From CBDDEC01 sp965226785 (lineage in GTDB: Bacteria; Chloroflexota; Dehalococcoidia; UBA2979): a stretch of DNA of 64,000 bases. The notes below the pieces were generated by a model. It was not told the origin of the DNA and searched no databases. It saw only the letters and a list, made by a program, of their open reading frames with translations. The stretch is from assembly GCA_965226785.1 (NCBI GenBank), contig CBDDEC010000003.1, forward strand, positions 558,001 to 622,000, read 5' to 3'. Positions within the stretch are counted from its first letter, which is position 1; each line of letters opens with the position of its first letter. Both the position numbers and the translations under genes were made by a program. Positions 34,882 through 42,498 of the stretch are shown in pieces.

Positions 34882-35871
34882 ATGCAGTCAGAAGAGACGA
34901 GCGAGGCGGCCATCCTCGAGGTACTCGACGAGTACCTGGCGCAGCCTGACGAGGCCGCCACGCGCGACGCGTGGATCGACGACGCGGACACGCTCGCCCT
35001 GGGCACGGCTGCCGACGAGATCACGGCGGGCGTGGACGACATCTGGGAGCACGCCGAGCGCGTACGCGCCGAACCGGCCACGTTCTCCCTCGGACGGCGC
35101 TGGGTCCGTATCTCCACCCACGATGATGTCGCCTGGCTGGCCGCGGGGTTGCGCCTTGACTGGACGGACGGTGAGGGCGCGCACGAGGAGGCACTGCGCA
35201 TGACAGCGGTGCTGGTCTGCGATGGAGGTCGCTGGCGGTTCGCGCAAACGCATCTCTCTGTGCCGGACGCTCGAGTCTCGCCGGGCCACACCTTCCCCAG
35301 CACGGTGGAAACGATTGCACGCTCGGTCGCCGCACAGCGACCGGAGGTGGTGTGGGAGCCGGCGCGCGAGGGTCCGGTCACCCTCCTCTTCTGCGACATC
35401 GAGAACTCCGCGGCGCTCAATGAGCAGCTCGGAGACGAGGCATGGGTGTCGCTCCTGGAACGTCACGATCGCGCCGTGCGCCGGCTCGTGGGTGAGCACC
35501 GCGGCATCGAGGTCAAACACCTCGGCGACGGGTTCATGCTGGCCTTCTCCGAGCCCGATGACGCTCTGCGCTGCGCCGTGGCGATGCAACAGGACCTGCA
35601 CGAAGTGCATGCTCCGGACGGTCCTCATCTGCGTCACCGCATCGGGATGCACACGGGCGAGCCCATCCGGGCCGCTGGCGACTTCTTCGGGCGCGACGTG
35701 GTGCTCGCTTCCCGCATCGCCTCGGCGGCGGTCGGTGACGAGATCCTCATCTCGGCAGCGGTGGCTGATGGCCTCACGGACCTCGAGGGGATCGAGTTAA
35801 CGGAGCGCGAGCCGATGCAGCTCAAAGGCCTGGCCGGCGAGCACGTGACGTACGCGGTGGGCTGGCAATGA
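34882..35871 (+). CDS. adenylyl/guanylyl cyclase with N-terminal SnoaL-like domain
   Basis: 329 residues. Residues 1 to about 135 look like a SnoaL/NTF2-like domain (LRMTAVLVCDGGRWRFAQTH). The class III cyclase domain follows from about 163: metal Asp172 in LLFCDIENSAAL, Lys212 and Asp216 in VKHLGDGFMLAF, IGMHTGEPI and FGRDVVLASRI. The Lys points to ATP. The Asn usually near the transition-state Arg is not obvious (VVLASR), a variant common in this subfamily. ATG 34882 has GGGGAGCGG just upstream. It heads a same-strand block with sensory and MBL proteins. Confidence 0.9.
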   Translation: MQSEETSEAAILEVLDEYLAQPDEAATRDAWIDDADTLALGTAADEITAGVDDIWEHAERVRAEPATFSLGRRWVRISTHDDVAWLAAGLRLDWTDGEGAHEEALRMTAVLVCDGGRWRFAQTHLSVPDARVSPGHTFPSTVETIARSVAAQRPEVVWEPAREGPVTLLFCDIENSAALNEQLGDEAWVSLLERHDRAVRRLVGEHRGIEVKHLGDGFMLAFSEPDDALRCAVAMQQDLHEVHAPDGPHLRHRIGMHTGEPIRAAGDFFGRDVVLASRIASAAVGDEILISAAVADGLTDLEGIELTEREPMQLKGLAGEHVTYAVGWQ

Positions 35872-35923
35872 TGCGACCCGCGGTGGACCCGACGTGCGGT
35901 GACCGCCCAGAGGAGGGACGCTG

Positions 35924-36319
35924 ATGACCTCGCAACCCGTCGAGGTGATCCTGCTGAAGCAGCTGGCCACCTACCTGGCCGTACCGGTGTGGGTCATGGA
36001 CGCCGACGGCAATCTGCTGTTCTACAACGAGGCAGCCGAGCCCCTGATCGGGCGCGCGTGGGAGGACCAGCGAGGCCCCATCGTCGCGTCCGACCTGGCC
36101 GAGTTGTTCGCCACGACGAGTGAGGATGGCGAGCCCATCGCCAGCGAGGACCTGCCGGTTTCGATTGCCCTCAGCCGACGTCAGCCTGCCCACGGCCGGC
36201 TTCGCTTCGAGGCGTTCGATGGCCTGTCGCACCTGATCGACCTGACGGCCATCCCGATCAGCGGCCAGGGCGAGCGCCACCTCGGCGCGGTCGTCGTGTT
36301 CTGGGAAGTCCACCCCTGA
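35924..36319 (+). CDS. stand-alone PAS-domain protein
   Basis: 131 residues. PVWVMDADGNLLFYNEAAEPLIGR is the start of a PAS core (ligand-binding sensory fold), and LRFEAFDGLSHLIDLTAIPI and GAVVVFWEVHP are its last strands. No output domain. GGAGGG lies six bases before ATG 35924. Its TGA overlaps the ATG of the MBL gene (TGATG), coupling the two. Confidence 0.88.
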   Translation: MTSQPVEVILLKQLATYLAVPVWVMDADGNLLFYNEAAEPLIGRAWEDQRGPIVASDLAELFATTSEDGEPIASEDLPVSIALSRRQPAHGRLRFEAFDGLSHLIDLTAIPISGQGERHLGAVVVFWEVHP

Positions 36320-37152
36320 TGCGCGTCAAGCTCTGGGGCGCGCGCGGCTCGATCAGCAGCGCCGGCCACTCCACGGTGCGATTTGGCGGTGAAACCTCCT
36401 CCGCCGAGGTGCGCGACGACAACAACGCTCTGCTGGTGCTCGACGCGGGCTCCGGCATCCGCGGTCTCGGCACCGAGATCCTCGGCCAGGTCGATCGCGT
36501 CGATGTGCTGCTGACCCACCTCCACATGGACCACATCGTGGGGCTGGGGTTCTTCCCTCAGCTGCACGATGAGAACGTCGAAGTCCACATCTGGGGACCG
36601 CGTTCGATTTCCGCCCCGCTCGAGCGACGGCTCACGCGCTACCTGTCGCCACCGCTGTTCCCGGTCGTCCTGCGGGACCTCGAGGACCACGTCCACGTGC
36701 ACGAGCTCTCCGCCGAGACGACCCAGATCGGGCCGTTCCGCGTGGAGTCCGACTACGTCATGCACCCCCAGACGACGCTCGGATTCCGGATCACGGCCGA
36801 CGGACGATCGCTCGCGTACCTGTCAGACCATGAGCCAGCCCTGGGAGGACTCGAGGTGCCGGCGGACCCGACCTGGGTGTCCGGTTACGGTCTGGCGAAG
36901 GACGTTGACCTGCTGCTGCATGACGCCCAGTACCTCGCCGACGAATACCCGCAGTACGTCGGCTGGGGACACAGCACCATCGATCAGACGGTCGCGTTCG
37001 CGGAGCTTGCCGGCGTCCGCAAGCTCTGCACGATCCACCACGACCCCGGCCACCCCGATGAGGTCCTGGAGGCCGAGGCGGACCGCATCCGGGCGGAGCA
37101 CCACCCCTTCGAGTTCTTCACCGGCTCCGAGGGCGAGGTCTACGAGGTCTAG
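36319..37152 (+). CDS. metallo-beta-lactamase-fold hydrolase
   Basis: 277 residues. The metal motif is THLHMDH at 66-72 (His67, His69, Asp71, His72), with further ligands in VMHPQTT, LSDHEPA and the C-terminal HHDPGHP. The start MRVKLWGARGSISSAGHSTV with FGGETSS is the signature of the PhnP/RNase-Z-like phosphodiesterase branch rather than lactamases. A cyclic-nucleotide or other phosphodiesterase role is plausible beside a cyclase gene. Coupled to the PAS gene by TGATG. Confidence 0.9.
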   Translation: MRVKLWGARGSISSAGHSTVRFGGETSSAEVRDDNNALLVLDAGSGIRGLGTEILGQVDRVDVLLTHLHMDHIVGLGFFPQLHDENVEVHIWGPRSISAPLERRLTRYLSPPLFPVVLRDLEDHVHVHELSAETTQIGPFRVESDYVMHPQTTLGFRITADGRSLAYLSDHEPALGGLEVPADPTWVSGYGLAKDVDLLLHDAQYLADEYPQYVGWGHSTIDQTVAFAELAGVRKLCTIHHDPGHPDEVLEAEADRIRAEHHPFEFFTGSEGEVYEV

Positions 37153-37255
37153 AGGCGCTCTCGAAGGCTCCAGTGCCACCGCCGTTGCCAGCCTGTCCGA
37201 TGAGACAGGAGCGCGGCCCCCCGACCGGGCTAGCATGGTGTGGGGAGGGACCGCC

Positions 37256-38425
37256 ATGGCCGACCCGGAGCGCCCGGCGCTCACGACCGAGCGACAGATC
37301 GAAGCGCTGCAGCGCGTCTCCGGCGCGATCGCTGAGAGCAGCGACCTGCCCTCGCTGATGGCGACCGCGCTCGAGGAGGTCTGCGACCTGCTGGGGCTGC
37401 ACAGCGGCTGGGTCTACCTCCTCGACGAGGACACGGAGGAGCCGACGCTGCTGACGAGCCAGCGGCTGCCGCCGATCTCGGCCAGCGAGCCGGAGCGCTG
37501 GGCCGGGCTCTGCTGGTGCCTCGAGTCGTTGATCGAACAGAACCCGGAAGGCGCTGCCAACGTCGGTGTCCTGCGTTGCAGCCGGCTCTTTGCCGTCAAT
37601 CGCGAGAACCCGGACCAGCTCACCCACCATGCGAGCATCCCGCTCTACGCCGCCGGCCGGCGCATGGGCATCATGAACGTCGCCCGGTCCGACTGGCAGA
37701 CACTGTCCGACGATGAGCTCTCGCTGCTGACCACGATCGGGAGCCAGCTCGGCATGGCCGTCGACCGGTTGCGGCTCCTGGGCGAGACGGCCGAACGCGC
37801 CACGCGTGACGAGCGCGAGCGCCTGGCGCGCGACCTCCACGATGGTGTCTTGCAGCGCCTCACCGGCATCGCGCTGCAGCTCGAGACGGCCGACATCCTG
37901 ATCGACGACGACCCGGACGCCGCCCGCAGCTCGGTTGGGCGCGCCCTTGAGATGGCGCGCGAAAGTGTCGTCGAGGCACGAGCCGCGATCGCCGACCTCG
38001 GCGCGCCGGCGCTGCAACGCCACCAGCTGGCCGAGGCGGTGCGACGCCTCGGCGAGGAGTTCGAGGCGGAGCACGGCATCAGCGTCACGCTGGAGGTCGA
38101 GCCGCTCGATCGCCGGGGCGGGGCGGCGATCGAGCACGGGCTCTACAGCGTCGTGCAGGAGGGCCTGCACAACGTCGTGAAACACTCGGCTGCCACGAAC
38201 GTGAGCGTGCGGCTCCGTGATCGCGGCGGCGAACGCATCAGCCTGATCGTCGAGGACGATGGGCGGGGGTTCGACCGTGCGCGCGCCTCCAGTTCGCCGC
38301 ACGGCTACGGGCTCTACAGCATGCGCAAGCGCGTCCAGCTGATGGGTGGCCACTTCCGCCTGCGCACGGCGCCCGGCGAGGGCACCAGGGTCGAGGTCAG
38401 CGTCAGCTATGAGGGCGCCGTATGA
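37256..38425 (+). CDS. GAF-domain sensor histidine kinase (HisKA_3, NarX/DegS type)
   Basis: 389 residues. A GAF domain spans about 20-170. The HisKA_3 dimerisation motif RERLARDLHDGVLQRL has phospho-acceptor His195. HATPase motifs are EGLHNVVKHS (N-box), DDGRGFDRA (G1) and HGYGLYSMRKRVQLMGG (G2). No membrane helices, so it is a cytoplasmic sensor. ATG 37256 is chosen because GGGGAGGGA lies immediately upstream. It ends ten bases before the response-regulator start, its obvious partner. A 6-bp inverted repeat (37192-37209) lies in its upstream gap. Confidence 0.93.
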   Translation: MADPERPALTTERQIEALQRVSGAIAESSDLPSLMATALEEVCDLLGLHSGWVYLLDEDTEEPTLLTSQRLPPISASEPERWAGLCWCLESLIEQNPEGAANVGVLRCSRLFAVNRENPDQLTHHASIPLYAAGRRMGIMNVARSDWQTLSDDELSLLTTIGSQLGMAVDRLRLLGETAERATRDERERLARDLHDGVLQRLTGIALQLETADILIDDDPDAARSSVGRALEMARESVVEARAAIADLGAPALQRHQLAEAVRRLGEEFEAEHGISVTLEVEPLDRRGGAAIEHGLYSVVQEGLHNVVKHSAATNVSVRLRDRGGERISLIVEDDGRGFDRARASSSPHGYGLYSMRKRVQLMGGHFRLRTAPGEGTRVEVSVSYEGAV

Positions 38426-38435
38426 GGGTCAGCTC

Positions 38436-39074
38436 GTGACGACCCGCTCCCGTGCCACGACCATCGTCGTCGCCGACGACCATCCCGTCGTCCGCGACGG
38501 GCTCGTCGGCATCCTGCAGACGCAGCCGGATTTCAGCATCGTCGACACCGCCGCTACCTCGACGGAGGCCGTCGAGGTCTGCGCCTCGGCGCGGCCGGAC
38601 GTGGCGATCATCGACCTTGAGCTGCCGCCGGCGGACGGGGTGACCGCGATCGAGCACATCCGCCGCGACACGCCCGGCACGCGCTGCCTGGTCTTCACCG
38701 CGTTTGCCACCGACGACCGCATCTTCAGCGCCGTACGTGCGGGCGCTCGCGGCTACGTGTTGAAGGGGGCACCCAGCGAGCGCCTCTTCGAGGCGATCCG
38801 CACCGTCGCCACGGGTGGCGTCGATCTGCCGCCCGAGGTCAGCGACCGAGTCGCCGCCGGCCTCGACGACGTACGAAGACTGACCGAGCGGCAGGTCGAA
38901 GTCCTTCGCGAGCTGGCGGCCGGCCGAACGAACCGCGAGATCGCGCAACGGCTCGGCATCGCCGAACGCACGGTCAAGTTCCACCTCAGCGAGCTCTTTA
39001 CGCGCCTCGACGTCACGAACCGCACCGCGGCCGTCGCGGAAGCGATCGAGCGAGGGGTGATCCGCCGGGTGTAG
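38436..39074 (+). CDS. NarL/FixJ-type response regulator
   Basis: 212 residues. The receiver domain has acidic pair VVADDHP, phospho-acceptor Asp60 (VAIIDLELP), Thr/Ser in LVFTAF and Lys in YVLKGAP. The LuxR-type HTH is at about 150-205 (LTERQVEVLRELAAG, AERTVKFHLSELFTRL). GTG 38436 is chosen: GAGGG sits seven bases upstream; ATG 38409 would lie inside the kinase gene. It is the cognate regulator of the kinase just upstream. Confidence 0.93.
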   Translation: MTTRSRATTIVVADDHPVVRDGLVGILQTQPDFSIVDTAATSTEAVEVCASARPDVAIIDLELPPADGVTAIEHIRRDTPGTRCLVFTAFATDDRIFSAVRAGARGYVLKGAPSERLFEAIRTVATGGVDLPPEVSDRVAAGLDDVRRLTERQVEVLRELAAGRTNREIAQRLGIAERTVKFHLSELFTRLDVTNRTAAVAEAIERGVIRRV

Positions 39075-39099
39075 CCGGACCATCATCGGCCCGACTACC

Positions 39100-39115
39100 G
39101 TAAGTTGACACTTAC
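39100..39115. promoter_or_regulatory. inverted repeat GTAAG-N6-CTTAC overlapping a TTGACA box
   Basis: GTAAG-TTGACA-CTTAC lies 25 bases before the ArsR start. The spacer TTGACA is a consensus -35 element, so a bound dimer would block RNA polymerase. The same GTAAG-N6-CTTAC occurs at 61343-61362. Confidence 0.6.
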
Positions 39116-39140
39116 CGTTAGCTTGTGCTGTCATACGCAG

Positions 39141-39479
39141 ATGAACGACGCCATCCAGGCGCTGGCCGAGCCTCGACGGCGGGAGATCCTCGCCCTGGTG
39201 CGCGACCGCGAGCTGCCCGTCGGGGAGATCGCGGCGCAGTTCGAGGTGACGCGGCCGGCGATCTCGCAGCACCTGAGGGTGCTGAGGGAGGCGGGCCTCG
39301 TGACCGACCGCCGCGAGGGTACCCGCCGCTACTTCCGCGCGGCACCGGAGGGCCTGTCCGAGCTGCGCGCCTATATCGAGGGCTTCTGGGACGGCCGCCT
39401 CGAGGCGCTCAAGGAGGCTGCCGAGGCGGAGCAGCGGCAACAGCAACGAGGACGCGGCGAGGGGCGAAAGCAGCCATGA
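39141..39479 (+). CDS. ArsR-family transcriptional repressor
   Basis: 112 residues. A winged-helix HTH with LAEPRRREILALVRDRELPV, EIAAQFEVTRPAISQHLRVLREAGLV (recognition helix) and RREGTRRYFRAAP wing. No cysteine metal site, so it belongs to the non-metal ArsR members usually paired with an SRPBCC effector-binding protein. Its final codons overlap the ATG of the SRPBCC gene (ATGA). It probably autoregulates at the upstream inverted repeat. Confidence 0.93.
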   Translation: MNDAIQALAEPRRREILALVRDRELPVGEIAAQFEVTRPAISQHLRVLREAGLVTDRREGTRRYFRAAPEGLSELRAYIEGFWDGRLEALKEAAEAEQRQQQRGRGEGRKQP

Positions 39480-39961
39480 CCAACGATCCGGTGACAGCGG
39501 CCGAGGCGACGGGCGTCGATGCGGTCGTACGCGAGATCCAGATCGAGGCGAGCCCGGAGACGGTCTGGGAGTTCTTCGTCGACCCCGAGAAGATCGTGCG
39601 CTGGCAGGGCGTCGCCACCGAAATCGATCTGCGGCCGGGAGGCCGCCGCTGGCTCGACATGCACGGTGGACGCGATGTCGCCGACGGCGTGCACACGGTG
39701 ATTGATCCACCCCGCCACATTGGCTTCACCTGGGGCTGGGCGGGCGACGAGGACTTGCCACCCGGCTCCTCGACGGTGGACGTCTACCTGACGCCCCAGG
39801 GCACCGGCACGCTCGTCCGTCTGGAGCACAGCGGCCTCCCGACCGCCGAGCAGGTGGAGAAGCACGGCGAGGGCTGGACCTACTACCTCGGTCGCCTCGC
39901 GGTGGCCGCGATCGGTGGCGACCCGGGCGACGACGCCTTCGCCACGCCGCCAGACGAGTAG
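39476..39961 (+). CDS. SRPBCC (AHSA1-like) ligand-binding protein
   Basis: 161 residues. VREIQIEASPETVWEFFVDPEKIVRW starts the START/AHSA1 fold, and LRPGGRRWLDMHGG, IGFTWGWAGD and GEGWTYYLGRLAVAA follow in the expected order. Proteins of this type bind hydrophobic ligands and are commonly co-encoded with ArsR repressors in high-GC bacteria. ATG 39476 overlaps the ArsR stop, so equimolar synthesis is likely. Confidence 0.92.
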   Translation: MTNDPVTAAEATGVDAVVREIQIEASPETVWEFFVDPEKIVRWQGVATEIDLRPGGRRWLDMHGGRDVADGVHTVIDPPRHIGFTWGWAGDEDLPPGSSTVDVYLTPQGTGTLVRLEHSGLPTAEQVEKHGEGWTYYLGRLAVAAIGGDPGDDAFATPPDE

Positions 39962-40039
39962 CACACGTCGCAAGCATCGTCGGATAGCATCGTGGCCGCA
40001 GCGGACTCGGCACCGCCGAGGTCTTTGAAGGGGGAACTG

Positions 40040-40381
40040 ATGGCGAACAATGTTGTGCACTTCGAGATCAACGGCCCTGACCAGGGCCTGCTCCAGCGCT
40101 TCTACAGCGATGCGTTCGACTGGACGGTCAACGCCGACAACCCGATGGACTACGGCCTCGTGCAGCACGACGAGTCGAGCCCCGGCATCGGCGGCGGCAT
40201 CGACGAGGGCTCGGGCGTCACCGTCTACATCGAGGTCGCCGACCCCGCCGCGGCGCTTGAGCGGGTGAAGGAACTGGGCGGCACGGTCGTCGAGGAGATC
40301 ACGTCGAACCCGATGGTCACCATGGCCAAGTTCGCTGACCCCGCCGGCAACGTGATCGGCATCGTCAAGTCCGACGGCTAA
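40040..40381 (+). CDS. VOC-family protein (glyoxalase-like)
   Basis: 113 residues: NNVVHFEINGPDQGLLQRFYSDAFDW opening strand with His and Glu metal-site residues, GIGGGIDEGSGVTVYIEV, and FADPAGNVIGIVK at the end. Single-module VOC fold, likely a homodimer. GGGGG lies six bases upstream of ATG 40040. Third gene after the ArsR/SRPBCC pair and may share its regulation. Confidence 0.92.
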   Translation: MANNVVHFEINGPDQGLLQRFYSDAFDWTVNADNPMDYGLVQHDESSPGIGGGIDEGSGVTVYIEVADPAAALERVKELGGTVVEEITSNPMVTMAKFADPAGNVIGIVKSDG

Positions 40382-40446
40382 CCCAAGGTCGATCGGCGGA
40401 TCGATCTATCCTCGCTCTGCCCTGACGGGCGGGCGGGGAGGCCTTG

Positions 40447-40873
40447 ATGACGAACGAGCAGATGGAACCGCCGGTCGCACCGCACCTCGTGGTCAGCGAC
40501 GGACGCGCGGCGATCGAGTTTTACGGGCGCGCCTTCGGAGCGGAGCTGGTCGGCGAGCCGACCGCGCCCGACGACGGAACGCGCGTCCTGCACGCGTCGC
40601 TCACGTTGAACGGCGGCATGGTCCACCTGAGCGACGACTTCCCGGACATCAACGAGGGCCAGGCGCGCGAACCGCACGCGCTCGGTGACACGCCGGTCAC
40701 CATCGCCTTGACCCTGGCCGACCCGGACGCCCTCTGGGCGCGCGCTGTCGAGGCCGGTGCCGACCGTGGCGTTGCCGCTCGAAGACCAGTTCTGGGGTTC
40801 GCGCTACGGCGTCCTCGTCGATCCGTTCGGCCACCGTTGGTCGCTGGCCACACCGGTTGCGAGCAGCGAGTAG
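40447..40873 (+). pseudogene. PhnB-like VOC protein, frameshifted near 40765
   Basis: From ATG 40447 the frame encodes PPVAPHLVVSDGRAAIEFYG, HASLTLNGGMVHLSDDFPD and LWARAVEAGA, then slips. Removing one base near 40763 restores VALPLEDQFWGSRYGVLVDP and FGHRWSLATP ending at TAG 40871-40873. This C-terminal WGxRYGxxxDPFGHxW motif is the hallmark of PhnB-type proteins. Both sides are well conserved, so a single-base insertion error or a recent lesion. Confidence 0.9.
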
Positions 40874-40876
40874 CCG

Positions 40877-41794
40877 TTACTCCTCGAACACCGCGGGCGC
40901 GGCAGGCGTCCGGTTCACGCGCAGCTGCAGCACGTCCGGCCGCGCGTAGTGTCCTGCGATGTCGCCGAACGACTTGCGGGAGCGGACGGCGTCCAGCGAG
41001 ACCGTCGAGGTGATGATCGTCTCCTCGCCGCCGGGTGCTTCTGCGATCACGTTGCCCTGTGGCCCGATGATCTGGCTCTGCGGCTCCAGGTGCGGCGCCG
41101 GCAGCTCTCGGAACGCCTCGGGCACATCGGCCTCGCGACCGACGCCGCCCACCGAGATGACGTACGCGCCCGCCTGGAAGGCGAAGGCGCGCGACAGGAG
41201 CGAGGCCTGCGAGCCGCGGGTGTCGGGCCAGGCCGCGACGTGCACCTGTGTCCCCTGCGCGACCAGTGCGTAGCCGGGGAGCATCATCTGGTGCTCCCAG
41301 CAGTTGAGGCCGGAGAGCCGGCCATAGGGCCGCTCGTAGGTGACGAGTGACGCGCCGTCGCCCTCCGCCCACACGCGACGCTCGGCATCGGTCGGCTTCA
41401 GCTTGCGGTGCCGGCCGAGGATCTCGCCCTGGTTCGAGATGAACAGCAGCGTGCAGTAGACCGTGCCGCTGGTGTGCGGATCGAGCTCGACGATGCCAAT
41501 CGCCACGTCTGTGTCCGCCTCGGCGGCCGCCGCGCAGAGAGCGTCAGTTTCGGGGCCGCCGATCTCGACGGCCTGGTCGATGTACTGCTCGCGCGCGCGT
41601 GCGACGTCCGGGTGGTCGCGGCGCGCCCAGTAGGGATAGCCCGGCAGCCAGGTCTCACCGAACGCTGCGAGGTCGGCGCCCAGCGCGCCCGCCTCGGCGA
41701 TCAAGCGCACCGCCTTCTCGGTCGATCCGGCGCGGTCGTGATAGCAGGGCGCCGCCTGCACGGCGGCCAGGGTGAACTCAGGGCTCGTGGTCAT
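40877..41794 (-). CDS. nitrilase (carbon-nitrogen hydrolase)
   Basis: 305 residues. The catalytic triad is Glu47 (FGETWLPGYP), Lys133 (RKLKPT) and Cys165 (LNCWEH). The RHRKLKPTDAERRVWAEGDG and LSGLNCWEHQMMLPGYAL segments are those of true nitrilases, which convert R-CN to the acid and ammonia, rather than of amidases such as N-carbamoylases. ATG 41794 is used (GGAGCC upstream). Convergent with the VOC genes. Confidence 0.93.
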   Translation of the reverse strand: MTTSPEFTLAAVQAAPCYHDRAGSTEKAVRLIAEAGALGADLAAFGETWLPGYPYWARRDHPDVARAREQYIDQAVEIGGPETDALCAAAAEADTDVAIGIVELDPHTSGTVYCTLLFISNQGEILGRHRKLKPTDAERRVWAEGDGASLVTYERPYGRLSGLNCWEHQMMLPGYALVAQGTQVHVAAWPDTRGSQASLLSRAFAFQAGAYVISVGGVGREADVPEAFRELPAPHLEPQSQIIGPQGNVIAEAPGGEETIITSTVSLDAVRSRKSFGDIAGHYARPDVLQLRVNRTPAAPAVFEE

Positions 41795-41844
41795 GCGGAG
41801 GCTCCATTCCGCGCACAGGATAGGACAGGGCACCTGCCACGTCG

Positions 41845-42444
41845 CTAGAACGCCCTCGATGCCACCCGTCGTACGGAGAGCGGGACGACGAGGAGCAGCG
41901 CCAGGCAGATCGCCGCAGCCAGGGCGACCGGGCGTCGGTAGTCCTGGCCGAGCTCGTCCTGACTCCCGATGACGATGCTGGCGACGAACAACGCGAGCAC
42001 GACGACCACCCCCGAGGCGACGAACGCCGCCAGCGTACCGACGAGCAGGCGCTCCCGTTGCGTGTGCCTCGGCAGGGCCGCGGAGGCGATCAGCAGCGGC
42101 GCTGTGAGCGCGAGCCAGGCCGCCGGCAGCAGCATCACCTGCCAGGCATCGTCGCTGGCGTCGGCCGGCGTCAGCGACGACTGGAGGACGACGGCGAGCA
42201 CCAGCATCAGCAGCGCGTAGCCGGCCAGCATCGTGCGCGGCACATCCCCGTCACCGATCAGCCAGGCCCGCGCACGACTCGAGCGACCCGCGAAGTAGAA
42301 CGCCACGGCCGCGACGTAGAACGGGATCAGCGGGCGGACGAACATCACGAAGCCGGCGCCGGCGAGGATCAGCCAAAAGGGCAGACGGCGTCGCCAGCGC
42401 GGCTCGCCGCGCGCGTCCCGGTCGCGCAGGTACTTGTCGAACAC
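41845..42444 (-). CDS. six-helix membrane protein, unknown function
   Basis: 199 residues from GTG 42444, with hydrophobic segments WLILAGAGFVMFVRPLIPFY, MLAGYALLMLVLAVVLQ, VMLLPAAWLALTAPLLIAS, LVGTLAAFVASGVVVVLALF and ALAAAICLALLLVVPLS. Charged loops are short. No recognisable family. Lies 54 bases downstream of the Lhr gene and may be transcribed with it. Confidence 0.75.
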   Translation of the reverse strand: MFDKYLRDRDARGEPRWRRRLPFWLILAGAGFVMFVRPLIPFYVAAVAFYFAGRSSRARAWLIGDGDVPRTMLAGYALLMLVLAVVLQSSLTPADASDDAWQVMLLPAAWLALTAPLLIASAALPRHTQRERLLVGTLAAFVASGVVVVLALFVASIVIGSQDELGQDYRRPVALAAAICLALLLVVPLSVRRVASRAF

Positions 42445-42498
42445 CAGGCCGCCTGTTCTCCGCGCGCCGAGGTTAGGCGGCCTGCGCTCCGCTGTGCG

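Noticed and set aside
37192..37209. CCTGTC-N6-GACAGG inverted repeat as an operator
   Set aside because: Short arms, single occurrence; not enough to call a site.
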